5,420 nucleotides of DNA. It comes from Actinomycetota bacterium (GTDB lineage: Bacteria > Actinomycetota > Acidimicrobiia > IMCC26256 > PALSA-610). Both the position numbers and the translations under genes were made by a program. A model generated the notes under the pieces. That model saw only the letters and a program-made list of their open reading frames with translations, was not told the origin of the DNA and made no database searches. Shown in pieces: positions 1 through 5,336 of this stretch. Position 1 is the first letter of the stretch. Each line of letters starts with the position of its first letter. The stretch spans positions 1 to 5,420 of the forward strand of contig JAUZEI010000183.1 of the NCBI GenBank assembly GCA_030839105.1, written 5' to 3'.

Positions 1-213
1 GCCGCACTCGTCGACGAGGCGTTCACGACCTTGCGCTACGACCGGATCTGCTGCATCACCCAGCCGGAAAACGTCCGCTCCGTGCGGCTCGCAGAGCGGC
101 TCGGCATGAGCTTCACCGAAGCGGTCGACGTACGCACCGACGAGAACGCCGCGAGCCTCACCGCGGTCATCTACGAATCCCGCGCCGACGGACGACGCCC
201 CGTGAGAGCATGA
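1..213 (+). CDS. GNAT-family N-acetyltransferase, C-terminal part (5' end outside window)
   Basis: The frame is open from the first base to a TGA at 211-213, showing the last 70 residues of a protein that begins upstream. Visible residues 21-36 (QPENVRSVRLAERLGM) carry the N-x-x-S-x-x-L-A-E-R-L-G-M signature of RimJ/RimL-type GNAT acetyltransferases, where the Asn and the following helix lie near the acetyl-CoA pyrophosphate. A beta-strand-like stretch (LTAVIYES) and a short basic tail follow, as expected for the end of the fold. These enzymes move an acetyl group from acetyl-CoA to an amine on a protein terminus, antibiotic or small molecule; the acceptor cannot be told from the C-terminus. 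A TTG inside the frame at 31 is not the likely start because the coding pattern continues upstream of it. The methyltransferase gene starts 4 nt after its stop, so the two are probably co-transcribed. Confidence 0.75.
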   Translation, partial: AALVDEAFTTLRYDRICCITQPENVRSVRLAERLGMSFTEAVDVRTDENAASLTAVIYESRADGRRPVRA

Positions 214-217
214 CGCC

Positions 218-1006
218 ATGACCTACACGCACGGCCATCACGAGAGCGTCCTGCGATCGCATCGTTGGCGGACGGTGGAGAATTCGGCGGCGTACGCGGC
301 GCCATATTTCGTCGCCGGGGCGCGCGTTCTCGATGTCGGATGCGGCCCCGGGACGATCACGATCGACATCGCGAACCGGGTAGCACCCGGCGGCGTAATC
401 GGCATCGATCCCTCGGCCGACGTCGTCGCGGCCGCGAGCGAGAGCGCATCCGACATCGAGAACGTCGAGTTCGCGACCGGCGACGTGTACGCGCTCGACT
501 TCCCCGATGCTTCGTTCGACGTCGTACACGCGCACCAGGTGTTGCAGCATCTCCCCGACCCCGTCGGCGCACTGCGCGAGATGCGACGAGTCTGCAAGCC
601 GGATGGAATCGTCGCCGCGCGCGACAGCGACTACGACGCCTTCACCTGGTTCCCGACCGATCCGAGACTCGCGGCGTGGCAGGCGCTCTATCGCGAGATC
701 GCCCGCGCGAACCGGGGCGAGCCCGATGCAGGGCGCATGCTGTTGGCCTGGGCGCGCCGCGCCGGCTTCTCCGGCATCGAGCCGTCTGCATCCGCGTGGT
801 GCTTCGCGACCCCCGAAGACCGCGCCTGGTGGGGCGAGCTCTGGGCGGAACGCATGACGACATCGGCCATCGCCGAACAGGCCGAGCGCGAGAAGTTCGC
901 GACGCGCGCGGTTCTGGAGGACATGGCCGCCGCCTGGCGTGAATGGGCAGCGAATCCCGATGGCTGGTTTGCCGTGCTCCACGGCGAGATCATCTGCCGT
1001 CCGTAA
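218..1006 (+). CDS. Class I SAM-dependent methyltransferase (UbiE/Methyltransf_11-like), 262 aa
   Basis: A Rossmann-fold methyltransferase. Motif I VLDVGCGPGT (residues 37-46) binds S-adenosylmethionine. An acidic residue ends the next strand (GIDPS, 62-66; D64 would hold the ribose hydroxyls). GDVYALDFPDASFDVV (88-103) covers motifs II and III, and VLQHLPDP (108-115) is the usual post-motif helix of the UbiE/COQ5-like group. The C-terminal half (about 140-262) is Trp- and Ala-rich and probably forms the substrate cap; it gives no acceptor assignment. No signal peptide or membrane segment is visible, so it should be cytosolic. The ATG at 218 has a GAGAG at 204-208 with 9 nt spacing and lies 4 nt after the acetyltransferase stop. 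The pair suggests small-molecule modification, but that is inference. Long open frames on the opposite strand and in the +1/+2 frames here are Arg-rich shadows. Confidence 0.88.
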   Translation: MTYTHGHHESVLRSHRWRTVENSAAYAAPYFVAGARVLDVGCGPGTITIDIANRVAPGGVIGIDPSADVVAAASESASDIENVEFATGDVYALDFPDASFDVVHAHQVLQHLPDPVGALREMRRVCKPDGIVAARDSDYDAFTWFPTDPRLAAWQALYREIARANRGEPDAGRMLLAWARRAGFSGIEPSASAWCFATPEDRAWWGELWAERMTTSAIAEQAEREKFATRAVLEDMAAAWREWAANPDGWFAVLHGEIICRP

Positions 1007-1024
1007 GGGCCGCAGAGGCCGCGC

Positions 1025-1804
1025 TCAGGCGGGCATCGCCAAGCCGCCGTCGATCACGAGCGTCTGGCCGGTGACGAACTTCGCGTCGTCGCTGGCGAAG
1101 AACACGCACGCACCCGCGAGGTCTTCGGGCTCGAGCGTCGACTTCATCGCCGTCTGCGCGGTCATGCCCTCGACGTAGAAGTCGGGCACGATCTTCTTGG
1201 TCGCCTCGGTCATCGTGACGCCGGGCGCGATGCAATTCACCGTGATGTTCCAGTTGCCGAGTTGCGCGGCCATGAACTTGGTGAGCCCGACAATGCCCCA
1301 CTTGGTGATCGAGTAGCTGTAGTTGCCGAGTCCGGTGAAGTCGTCACCGAAGCTGGGGAACGAGTACGCGTACGCGGCTCCGGACGACTGGTTGATGATG
1401 CGTCCGTACTGCTGCTTCGCCATGACGGGCGCCGCGGCCCGCACCATCAACCAGGCACCGAACTGGTTGACCGCGAACACCTTTTTCAGGTAGTCGAAGC
1501 TCGGATCGAAGTTGTCGATGTCGTAGTAGAGCGCGGCGTTGTTGACGAGGATGTCGACCGTGCCGAACGCCTCGACGGTCTTGTCGATGCACGCCTGCGC
1601 GGATGCTTCGTCGGAGATGTCGGTCTGCACGAGCAACGCGTCACCCTTGCCTGCGAGTGTCTTCATCCCGGCGGCGGCGCGCTCCTCGTTGATCTCGGCG
1701 ACGACGACCTTGGCGCCCTCGTCGAGAAACCGCTGTGCGTACGCGAGCCCGATCCCCTGGCCCGCGCCGGTGATGATCGCGACCTTGTCCTGCAGCCGTC
1801 CCAC
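1025..1804 (-). CDS. Classical SDR-family oxidoreductase (FabG-like), 259 aa
   Basis: A NAD(P)-dependent short-chain dehydrogenase of classical length. It has the glycine-rich TGAGQGIG (12-19), NNAA (88-91), N113, S140/S141, the YxxxK pair Y164/K168, and PG (194-195) after the sixth strand. The acidic E37 at the end of strand beta-2 (VVVAEINEE) favours NAD over NADP by the usual SDR rule. The C-terminus (FVTGQTLVIDGGLAMP) is standard. The stretch between catalytic Ser and Tyr is about 10 residues longer than usual and is rich in Tyr, Phe and Asp. The likely reaction is oxidation or reduction of a hydroxy/keto group on an acyl-CoA or alicyclic substrate. The start is GTG at 1804, preceded by AGGAAG and GGGAA on the minus strand. 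It lies 7 nt after the stop of the MaoC-like gene, so the two form an operon. It converges on the methyltransferase with 18 nt between stops. Confidence 0.92.
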   Translation of the reverse strand: MGRLQDKVAIITGAGQGIGLAYAQRFLDEGAKVVVAEINEERAAAGMKTLAGKGDALLVQTDISDEASAQACIDKTVEAFGTVDILVNNAALYYDIDNFDPSFDYLKKVFAVNQFGAWLMVRAAAPVMAKQQYGRIINQSSGAAYAYSFPSFGDDFTGLGNYSYSITKWGIVGLTKFMAAQLGNWNITVNCIAPGVTMTEATKKIVPDFYVEGMTAQTAMKSTLEPEDLAGACVFFASDDAKFVTGQTLVIDGGLAMPA

Positions 1805-1811
1805 GTGTTCC

Positions 1812-2291
1812 CTACTTCCTCAGCCGGGCAATCAGATTGAAACGCTCGGTCACGACGGGTGAGCCGTCCAGGGCGTCGCTCCACTGCGTCTCCATGACGA
1901 CGAAGGTCATGTGCGCGGTCTCGGAGCTCTTCTCGTAGATGTCGGTGATCGTCTGCACACCGTCGAGCACGTCGCCGGCAAGCGGCGTGCGGTGATACTC
2001 GAACTCCTGCTCGCCGTGCAGCACGAGGGCGCCCTGCCCGTGCAGCTCACCCATGATCGCGTGCATCGGATTCCCGCCGCCGGACGTCGGATCCGCGGGC
2101 TGATCGTCGGATGAGAGCCTCGACCAGTACGGCGCTGCGAACGTGAACGTCGGGGGCGCGGGCGCGTCCACGGAGCGATACGCGGCGCTGGTGTCGCCTA
2201 CCGAAGCCGCGAAGTTCGCCAGCACGGAACGGTCGAGCGCGACGCGCCACGCGCCGGTTTGGCGCCCGATCACACTCGTGTCGACGGCCAT
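1812..2291 (-). CDS. MaoC-like / FAS1-type dehydratase N-terminal-domain protein (HadA/HadC-like half), 159 aa
   Basis: A single hotdog-fold domain of about the size of mycobacterial HadA and HadC. Residue numbers are from the ATG at 2291. FAASVGD (27-33) is the degenerate counterpart of the catalytic loop; APPTF (45-49) and HGEQEFEYHR followed by LAGD (92-107) are the markers of the MaoC N-terminal dehydratase family. The complete hydratase-2 signature (S-G-D-x-N-P-x-H) is absent from its normal position, so the protein probably supplies the substrate-binding half of a heterodimer and needs a catalytic HadB-like partner, which is not in the window. Expected chemistry with a partner is reversible hydration of a trans-2-enoyl thioester. 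Start choice: a GTG at 2297 is also in frame, but AGAGGGG on the minus strand (2301-2307) lies 9 nt from the ATG and only 3 nt from the GTG. It is the first gene of the minus-strand pair, with the SDR next. Confidence 0.8.
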   Translation of the reverse strand: MAVDTSVIGRQTGAWRVALDRSVLANFAASVGDTSAAYRSVDAPAPPTFTFAAPYWSRLSSDDQPADPTSGGGNPMHAIMGELHGQGALVLHGEQEFEYHRTPLAGDVLDGVQTITDIYEKSSETAHMTFVVMETQWSDALDGSPVVTERFNLIARLRK

Positions 2292-2300
2292 GCCCACCTG

Positions 2301-2307
2301 CCCCTCT
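2301..2307 (-). promoter_or_regulatory. Ribosome binding site deciding the MaoC-like start
   Basis: On the minus strand this reads AGAGGGG. It is 9 nt from the ATG ending at 2289 and 3 nt from the in-frame GTG at 2297. The spacing favours the ATG, making the protein 159 rather than 161 residues. Confidence 0.5.
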
Positions 2308-2310
2308 GCC

Positions 2311-2341
2311 TTGGCACGCGCTTTCGCGCCCGCGCTACGGT
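2311..2341 (+). promoter_or_regulatory. Weak candidate promoter for the plus-strand operon
   Basis: TTGGCA at 2311-2316 is one mismatch from the -35 consensus, and TACGGT at 2336-2341 fits the loose TAnnnT -10 pattern of high-GC bacteria. The 19-nt spacer is longer than ideal. This is the only plus-strand pair seen ahead of the 2384 start, about 43 nt upstream of it. No convincing promoter pair was found for the minus-strand unit in the same interval. Confidence 0.22.
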
Positions 2342-2354
2342 GACGCCGACGTCA
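2341..2354. promoter_or_regulatory. Inverted repeat TGACG-N4-CGTCA, candidate operator in the divergent intergenic region
   Basis: Perfect 5-bp arms (2341-2345 and 2350-2354) flank CCGA. The site sits between the two divergent operons and directly abuts the candidate -10 of the plus-strand promoter, a place where a dimeric repressor of the TetR or GntR type could control both units. No regulator gene is in the window, and a site this short can occur by chance. Confidence 0.3.
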
Positions 2355-2368
2355 GTTTTCTTGTCAGT
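2351..2368. repeat. Direct repeat GTCAGT x2, 12-nt period
   Basis: GTCAGT occurs at 2351-2356 and again at 2363-2368, just ahead of the ribosome binding site of the 2384 gene. The first copy overlaps the right arm of the inverted repeat. It may be part of a regulatory site or coincidence. Confidence 0.25.
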
Positions 2369-2374
2369 AGGGGG
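2369..2374 (+). promoter_or_regulatory. Strong ribosome binding site for the MFE-2-like SDR
   Basis: AGGGGG ends 9 nt before the ATG at 2384. It supports that start over the ATG two codons later at 2390. Confidence 0.6.
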
Positions 2375-2383
2375 AACGCGCAA

Positions 2384-3316
2384 ATGGGCATGCTCGACGG
2401 CAAGGTGGCCATCGTCACCGGTGCGGGCAACGGTGTCGGACGCGGCGAAGCGATCATGCTCGCCGACCACGGCGCCAAGGTCGTGGTGAACGATCTCGGT
2501 GGATCGGTGAGCGGTGAGGGCTCCGACAAGCGAGCCGCCGACGCGGTCGTCGAGGTCATCAAGGGCCGGGGCGGCGATGCCGTCGCGAACTACGACAGCG
2601 TCGCCGAGTACGACGGCGCCAAGGGCATCATCGGCTCCGCGATCGACGCGTTCGGCCGCCTCGACATCCTCGTGAACAACGCGGGCATCCTCCGCGACAA
2701 GATGATGTTCTCGATGTCGCCTGAAGACTTCGACTCCGTCCTGAAGGTGCACCTCTACGGCGCGTTCAACACCATGAGCCACGCCTCGCAGTATTGGCGC
2801 AACGAGTCGAAGGAAGGCCGCCAGCCCCGCGCTGCGATCATCAACACCGTGTCGAGTGCCGGGCTCCAGGGTCAGGCCAGCCAGATCAACTACGGCGCGG
2901 CCAAGGCGGGCGTGGCGGCGATGACGATCATCGCGAGCCTCGAGCTCAGCCGCTACGGCGTGCGCGCCAATTGCATCGGGCCCGGCGGCGCCACGCGCAT
3001 GGTTGCGCAGGCGATGAAGATCGAGGTCAAGAACCCCGAGGACTACACCGAATTCGAGGCGATGAACCCCGGTAACTCGGCGCCGGCGGTCGTGTGGCTC
3101 GCGTCCGACGAAGCGCAGCACGTCACCGGTCAGGTGTTCCGGCTGGTCGGCAACAACCTCGCGCTGTACCGCCCGTGGGAGATGGGCGAGCAGTTCCTGG
3201 CCAAGGACAAAGAGGGCAACCCGAAGCAGTGGGACCCCGCCGACATCGGCCGCATCGTCAACCGCTACGTGTTCCAGAGCGAGAACCCCGGAATCGACGC
3301 ACAACGCCGGGCATGA
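2384..3316 (+). CDS. MFE-2/17beta-HSD4-like SDR, probable (3R)-hydroxyacyl-CoA dehydrogenase, 310 aa
   Basis: An SDR with TGAGNGVG (12-19), the family-typical VVVNDLGG (33-40), ANYDSV (68-73), VNNAGILRD (97-105), S157/S158 and the Y170/K174 pair. The NDLGG, NYDSV and NAGILRD blocks match the dehydrogenase domain of peroxisomal multifunctional enzyme type 2 and its free-standing actinobacterial relatives (the Hsd4A group of steroid side-chain oxidation) rather than FabG. D37 after strand beta-2 points to NAD. H123 in KVHLYG occupies the place of the usual SDR tetrad Asn, as in MFE-2 proteins. At 310 residues it is longer than classical SDRs; roughly the last 55 residues form an extra tail rich in charged and aromatic residues. 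Expected role: oxidation of a (3R)-hydroxyacyl-CoA to 3-ketoacyl-CoA in the cytosol. It is the first gene of a three-gene operon, with the crotonase 19 nt downstream. Confidence 0.88.
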   Translation: MGMLDGKVAIVTGAGNGVGRGEAIMLADHGAKVVVNDLGGSVSGEGSDKRAADAVVEVIKGRGGDAVANYDSVAEYDGAKGIIGSAIDAFGRLDILVNNAGILRDKMMFSMSPEDFDSVLKVHLYGAFNTMSHASQYWRNESKEGRQPRAAIINTVSSAGLQGQASQINYGAAKAGVAAMTIIASLELSRYGVRANCIGPGGATRMVAQAMKIEVKNPEDYTEFEAMNPGNSAPAVVWLASDEAQHVTGQVFRLVGNNLALYRPWEMGEQFLAKDKEGNPKQWDPADIGRIVNRYVFQSENPGIDAQRRA

Positions 3317-3339
3317 ACATCCAGGCGCAGTCCGCATGA
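3313..3339 (+). other. Eight-codon mini-ORF linking the SDR and crotonase genes
   Basis: ATG at 3313 overlaps the SDR stop (ATGA, 3313-3316). The frame reads MNIQAQSA and ends at TGA 3337-3339, which overlaps the crotonase ATG at 3336 in a second ATGA. It fills the whole gap between the genes. It could let a terminating ribosome re-initiate and be carried to the crotonase start, which has only a weak AGG at 3323-3325 as its own signal. Chance is possible; no peptide function is proposed. Confidence 0.3.
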
Positions 3340-4166
3340 AAGACGATTTCGAGACGATCACCTACGACGAAGGTGACGACGGGGTCGCCGTCGTCACCAT
3401 GAACCGGCCCGAGGTGCACAACGCGTTCAACTCGCTGATGCAGCGTGAGTTGCACGGCTTGTGGCGTTCCCTTCGGCGCAACGACGCGGTGCGGTGCATC
3501 GTGCTCACCGGGGCGGGCGACAAGGCGTTCTGCACCGGCATCGACCGCATGGAGCAGATGGGTGGCGGCGGCGACGACACCACCGACCCCGACGTCGTGG
3601 GCAGCGGCAGCACACCGTTCATGTTCAACGACCCGGGCGACAACCTCGGCCCGAAGTCGTGCGACCTCTGGAAGCCCGTCATCGCCGCGGTGAACGGCAT
3701 GGCGTGCGGCGGCGCCTTCTACATGCTCGGCGAAGTCGAGTTCATCGTCGCAGCCGAGCGGGCGACCTTCTTCGACCCGCATGTCACGTACGGCATGACC
3801 GCTGCCTTCGAACCGATCCACATGGCGGGCATCACACCGTTCCCGGAGATCATGCGGCTCTCGCTGCTCGGCAACTACGAGCGCATGTCGGCGCAACGCG
3901 CGTACCAGATCGGCATGGTGAGCGAGGTCGTTGCCGACGATCAGCTCCCCGCCCGCGCGCGCGAGCTGGCCGCGATCATCGCGTCGCAACCGAAGCTCGC
4001 GATCGAGGGCACGGTGCGCGCGATCTGGTCGACGCGCTCCATGCCGCAACGAGAAGCGGTTCGCCTCGGCTACGCGTACGTCGCGATGGGTACGAGCCAG
4101 GACTCGATCGCCGAAGGACAGAAGTTGTTCTCGTCGGGCAAGCGCGTGGAGTGGACACTGCGCTGA
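3336..4166 (+). CDS. Crotonase-fold (enoyl-CoA hydratase/isomerase family) protein with non-canonical active site, 276 aa
   Basis: A crotonase-superfamily protein: strand-forming VAVVTMNRPEVHNAF (17-31), AFCTGID (64-70) and KPVIAAVNGMACGGAF (113-128) supply the two backbone NH groups of the CoA-thioester oxyanion hole. Length is normal for the family. Aligning NGMACGG and FFDPHVTYG by eye with rat mitochondrial hydratase puts Y129 and H149 where catalytic Glu144 and Glu164 would be. Classical hydration of 2-enoyl-CoA is therefore doubtful. Isomerase, hydrolase, C-C lyase or a hydratase using other acids (D147 and E159 are nearby candidates) are alternatives. A Gly/Asp-rich loop lies at 76-105. 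The start ATG at 3336 has only a weak upstream AGG, so translation may depend on coupling to the preceding SDR. The stop TGA (4164-4166) shares its last base with the next gene's ATG. Confidence 0.88.
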   Translation: MKDDFETITYDEGDDGVAVVTMNRPEVHNAFNSLMQRELHGLWRSLRRNDAVRCIVLTGAGDKAFCTGIDRMEQMGGGGDDTTDPDVVGSGSTPFMFNDPGDNLGPKSCDLWKPVIAAVNGMACGGAFYMLGEVEFIVAAERATFFDPHVTYGMTAAFEPIHMAGITPFPEIMRLSLLGNYERMSAQRAYQIGMVSEVVADDQLPARARELAAIIASQPKLAIEGTVRAIWSTRSMPQREAVRLGYAYVAMGTSQDSIAEGQKLFSSGKRVEWTLR

Positions 4167-5314
4167 TGGCGGGAACGAAGAGAGTTGCAATCGTCGGCGC
4201 CGCGTTGTCGGATATCGGGCGCGTCGACGTGAAAACACCGTTCGAGTTGCATTTCCAGGCCGCCTCGCGGGCGCTGCTCGACGCCGGGCTCACCAAGGAC
4301 GACGTCGACGGCTTCGGGTCGAGTGGCATGGGCATGCTCGCCCCCATCGAGATCTGCGAGTACATCGGCCTGCGGCCCACCTGGATCGACGGCACGGGCG
4401 TCGGCGGTTCCACGTGGGAGTTCATGGTCGAACACGCCACCGCCGCGATCCTGGCCGGGCATGTGGAGGTCGTCGTCCTCGCGTACGGATCGACGACGCG
4501 CGCCGATCTCAAAGCGCGTCGCCGTACAGCGAACATCGGCTTCGGTGGTCGCGGCCCGATCCAGTTCGACGTGCCGTTCGGGCACTCCCTGATCTCCAAG
4601 TACGCGATGGCGACGCGCCGGCACATGATCGAGTACGGCACCACCGTCGAGCAGCTCGCCGAGATCGCGGTGAGTACCCGCTACAACGCGGGCTTCAACC
4701 CGGATGCCTTCTACCGCGACCCGATCACGATCGACGAGGTCAACAGCAGCCGGATGATGGCCGACCCGCTGACCAAGCTGCACTGCTGCATTCGCAGCGA
4801 CGGCGGCGGCGCGGTGGTACTCACCTCCGAGGAGAGGGCACGCGACCTCGCGCAGAAGCCGGTGTGGGTGCTCGGAACCGGTGAAGCGACGAGTCACACC
4901 ACGATGAGTGAATGGGACGACTTCACGCGGTCCCCCGCGTACGCGAGCGGCAAGCTCGCGTTCGAACGCGCGGGCGTGAAGCCCACCGACATCGACACCT
5001 GCCAGATCTATGACGCGTTCACCCACATGGTGCTCGCCAGCATCGAGGCGCTCGGCTTCTGCAAGCCGGGCGAAGGCGGCCCGTTCGTCGAGGACGGCAA
5101 GCTCCGCCTCGGGGGCGCGCTCCCGACGAACACCGACGGCGGTGGACTCTCGCACTGCCACCCCGGGATGCGCGGCATGTTCCTGCTCGTCGAGGCGACG
5201 CGCCAGCTGCGCGGAGAGGCGCACGGCCGTCAGGTCGAGAACGCGCAGCTCGCGTGCGTGAACGGCACCGGCGGATGGTTCTCGTCGGCGAGCACCGTCA
5301 TCCTCGGCGTCTGA
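4166..5314 (+). CDS. Thiolase-fold protein of the SCP2-thiolase / lipid-transfer (Ltp) type, 382 aa
   Basis: The N-terminal half begins RVAIVGAALSDIGR (6-19) with the thiolase-type DAGLTKDDVDGF (39-50). Later blocks are PITIDEVNSSRMMADPL, DGGGAVVLTS, IYDAFTHMVL (281-290), LGFC with KPGEGGPFVEDG, TDGGGLSHCHPGMRG (near 323-337) and the terminal CVNGTGGW (364-371). These are typical of the non-classical thiolase-like proteins often named acetyl-CoA acetyltransferase or lipid-transfer protein in actinobacteria. The loop that should carry the nucleophilic Cys reads GTGVGGSTW (76-84), with G78 at the Cys position, so Claisen thiolysis through an acyl-Cys is unlikely. The Ltp2 family performs retro-aldol cleavage of steroid acyl-CoAs with a DUF35 partner; Y282 is a candidate active-site Tyr. 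The His-Pro of HCHPG is retained. The reading frame is open far upstream to 3461, but that part overlaps the crotonase and is Arg-rich shadow; the ATG at 4166, overlapping the crotonase stop as TGATG, is the start. Confidence 0.88.
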   Translation: MAGTKRVAIVGAALSDIGRVDVKTPFELHFQAASRALLDAGLTKDDVDGFGSSGMGMLAPIEICEYIGLRPTWIDGTGVGGSTWEFMVEHATAAILAGHVEVVVLAYGSTTRADLKARRRTANIGFGGRGPIQFDVPFGHSLISKYAMATRRHMIEYGTTVEQLAEIAVSTRYNAGFNPDAFYRDPITIDEVNSSRMMADPLTKLHCCIRSDGGGAVVLTSEERARDLAQKPVWVLGTGEATSHTTMSEWDDFTRSPAYASGKLAFERAGVKPTDIDTCQIYDAFTHMVLASIEALGFCKPGEGGPFVEDGKLRLGGALPTNTDGGGLSHCHPGMRGMFLLVEATRQLRGEAHGRQVENAQLACVNGTGGWFSSASTVILGV

Positions 5315-5322
5315 CGGAGGCG

Positions 5323-5335
5323 CGCCCGTCGGGCG
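5323..5335. terminator. Short GC hairpin between convergent genes, weak terminator candidate
   Basis: CGCCC (5323-5327) and GGGCG (5331-5335) pair around a GTC loop in the 22 nt between the thiolase-like stop and the stop of the minus-strand fragment. The stem is only 5 bp and no T-run follows on either strand, so it is a poor intrinsic terminator. Confidence 0.2.
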
Positions 5336-5336
5336 A

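Noticed and set aside
167..982. 271-aa open frame on the minus strand across the methyltransferase
   Set aside because: The plus strand has clear SAM-binding motifs; the antisense product has none and would overlap the acetyltransferase end as well.
1008..1020. GGCC-N5-GGCC hairpin between the convergent methyltransferase and SDR genes as a terminator
   Set aside because: The stem is only 4 bp, there is no T-run, and the same bases also read as a direct repeat GGCCGC; too weak to call.
2318..2329. GCGC-TTTC-GCGC hairpin in the divergent intergenic region
   Set aside because: A 4-bp self-complementary GC arm is expected often by chance in this base composition.
2270..3361. 363-aa open frame on the minus strand across the MFE-2-like SDR
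   Set aside because: Antisense shadow typical of high-GC genes; no family motif, skewed Arg/Val/His composition, and it spans the divergent promoter region.
3461..4165. Upstream extension of the thiolase frame giving a 617-aa fusion protein
   Set aside because: The 235 extra codons overlap the well-supported crotonase in another frame, are Arg/His-rich and low in family motifs. The thiolase fold begins directly after the ATG at 4166.
3258..4238. 326-aa open frame on the minus strand across the crotonase
   Set aside because: Shadow frame, Arg/His-rich, crossing two real gene boundaries.
4070..5224. 384-aa open frame on the minus strand across the thiolase-like gene
   Set aside because: Shadow frame with Arg/Ala/Val/Glu bias and no recognisable motif; the opposite strand is strongly supported.
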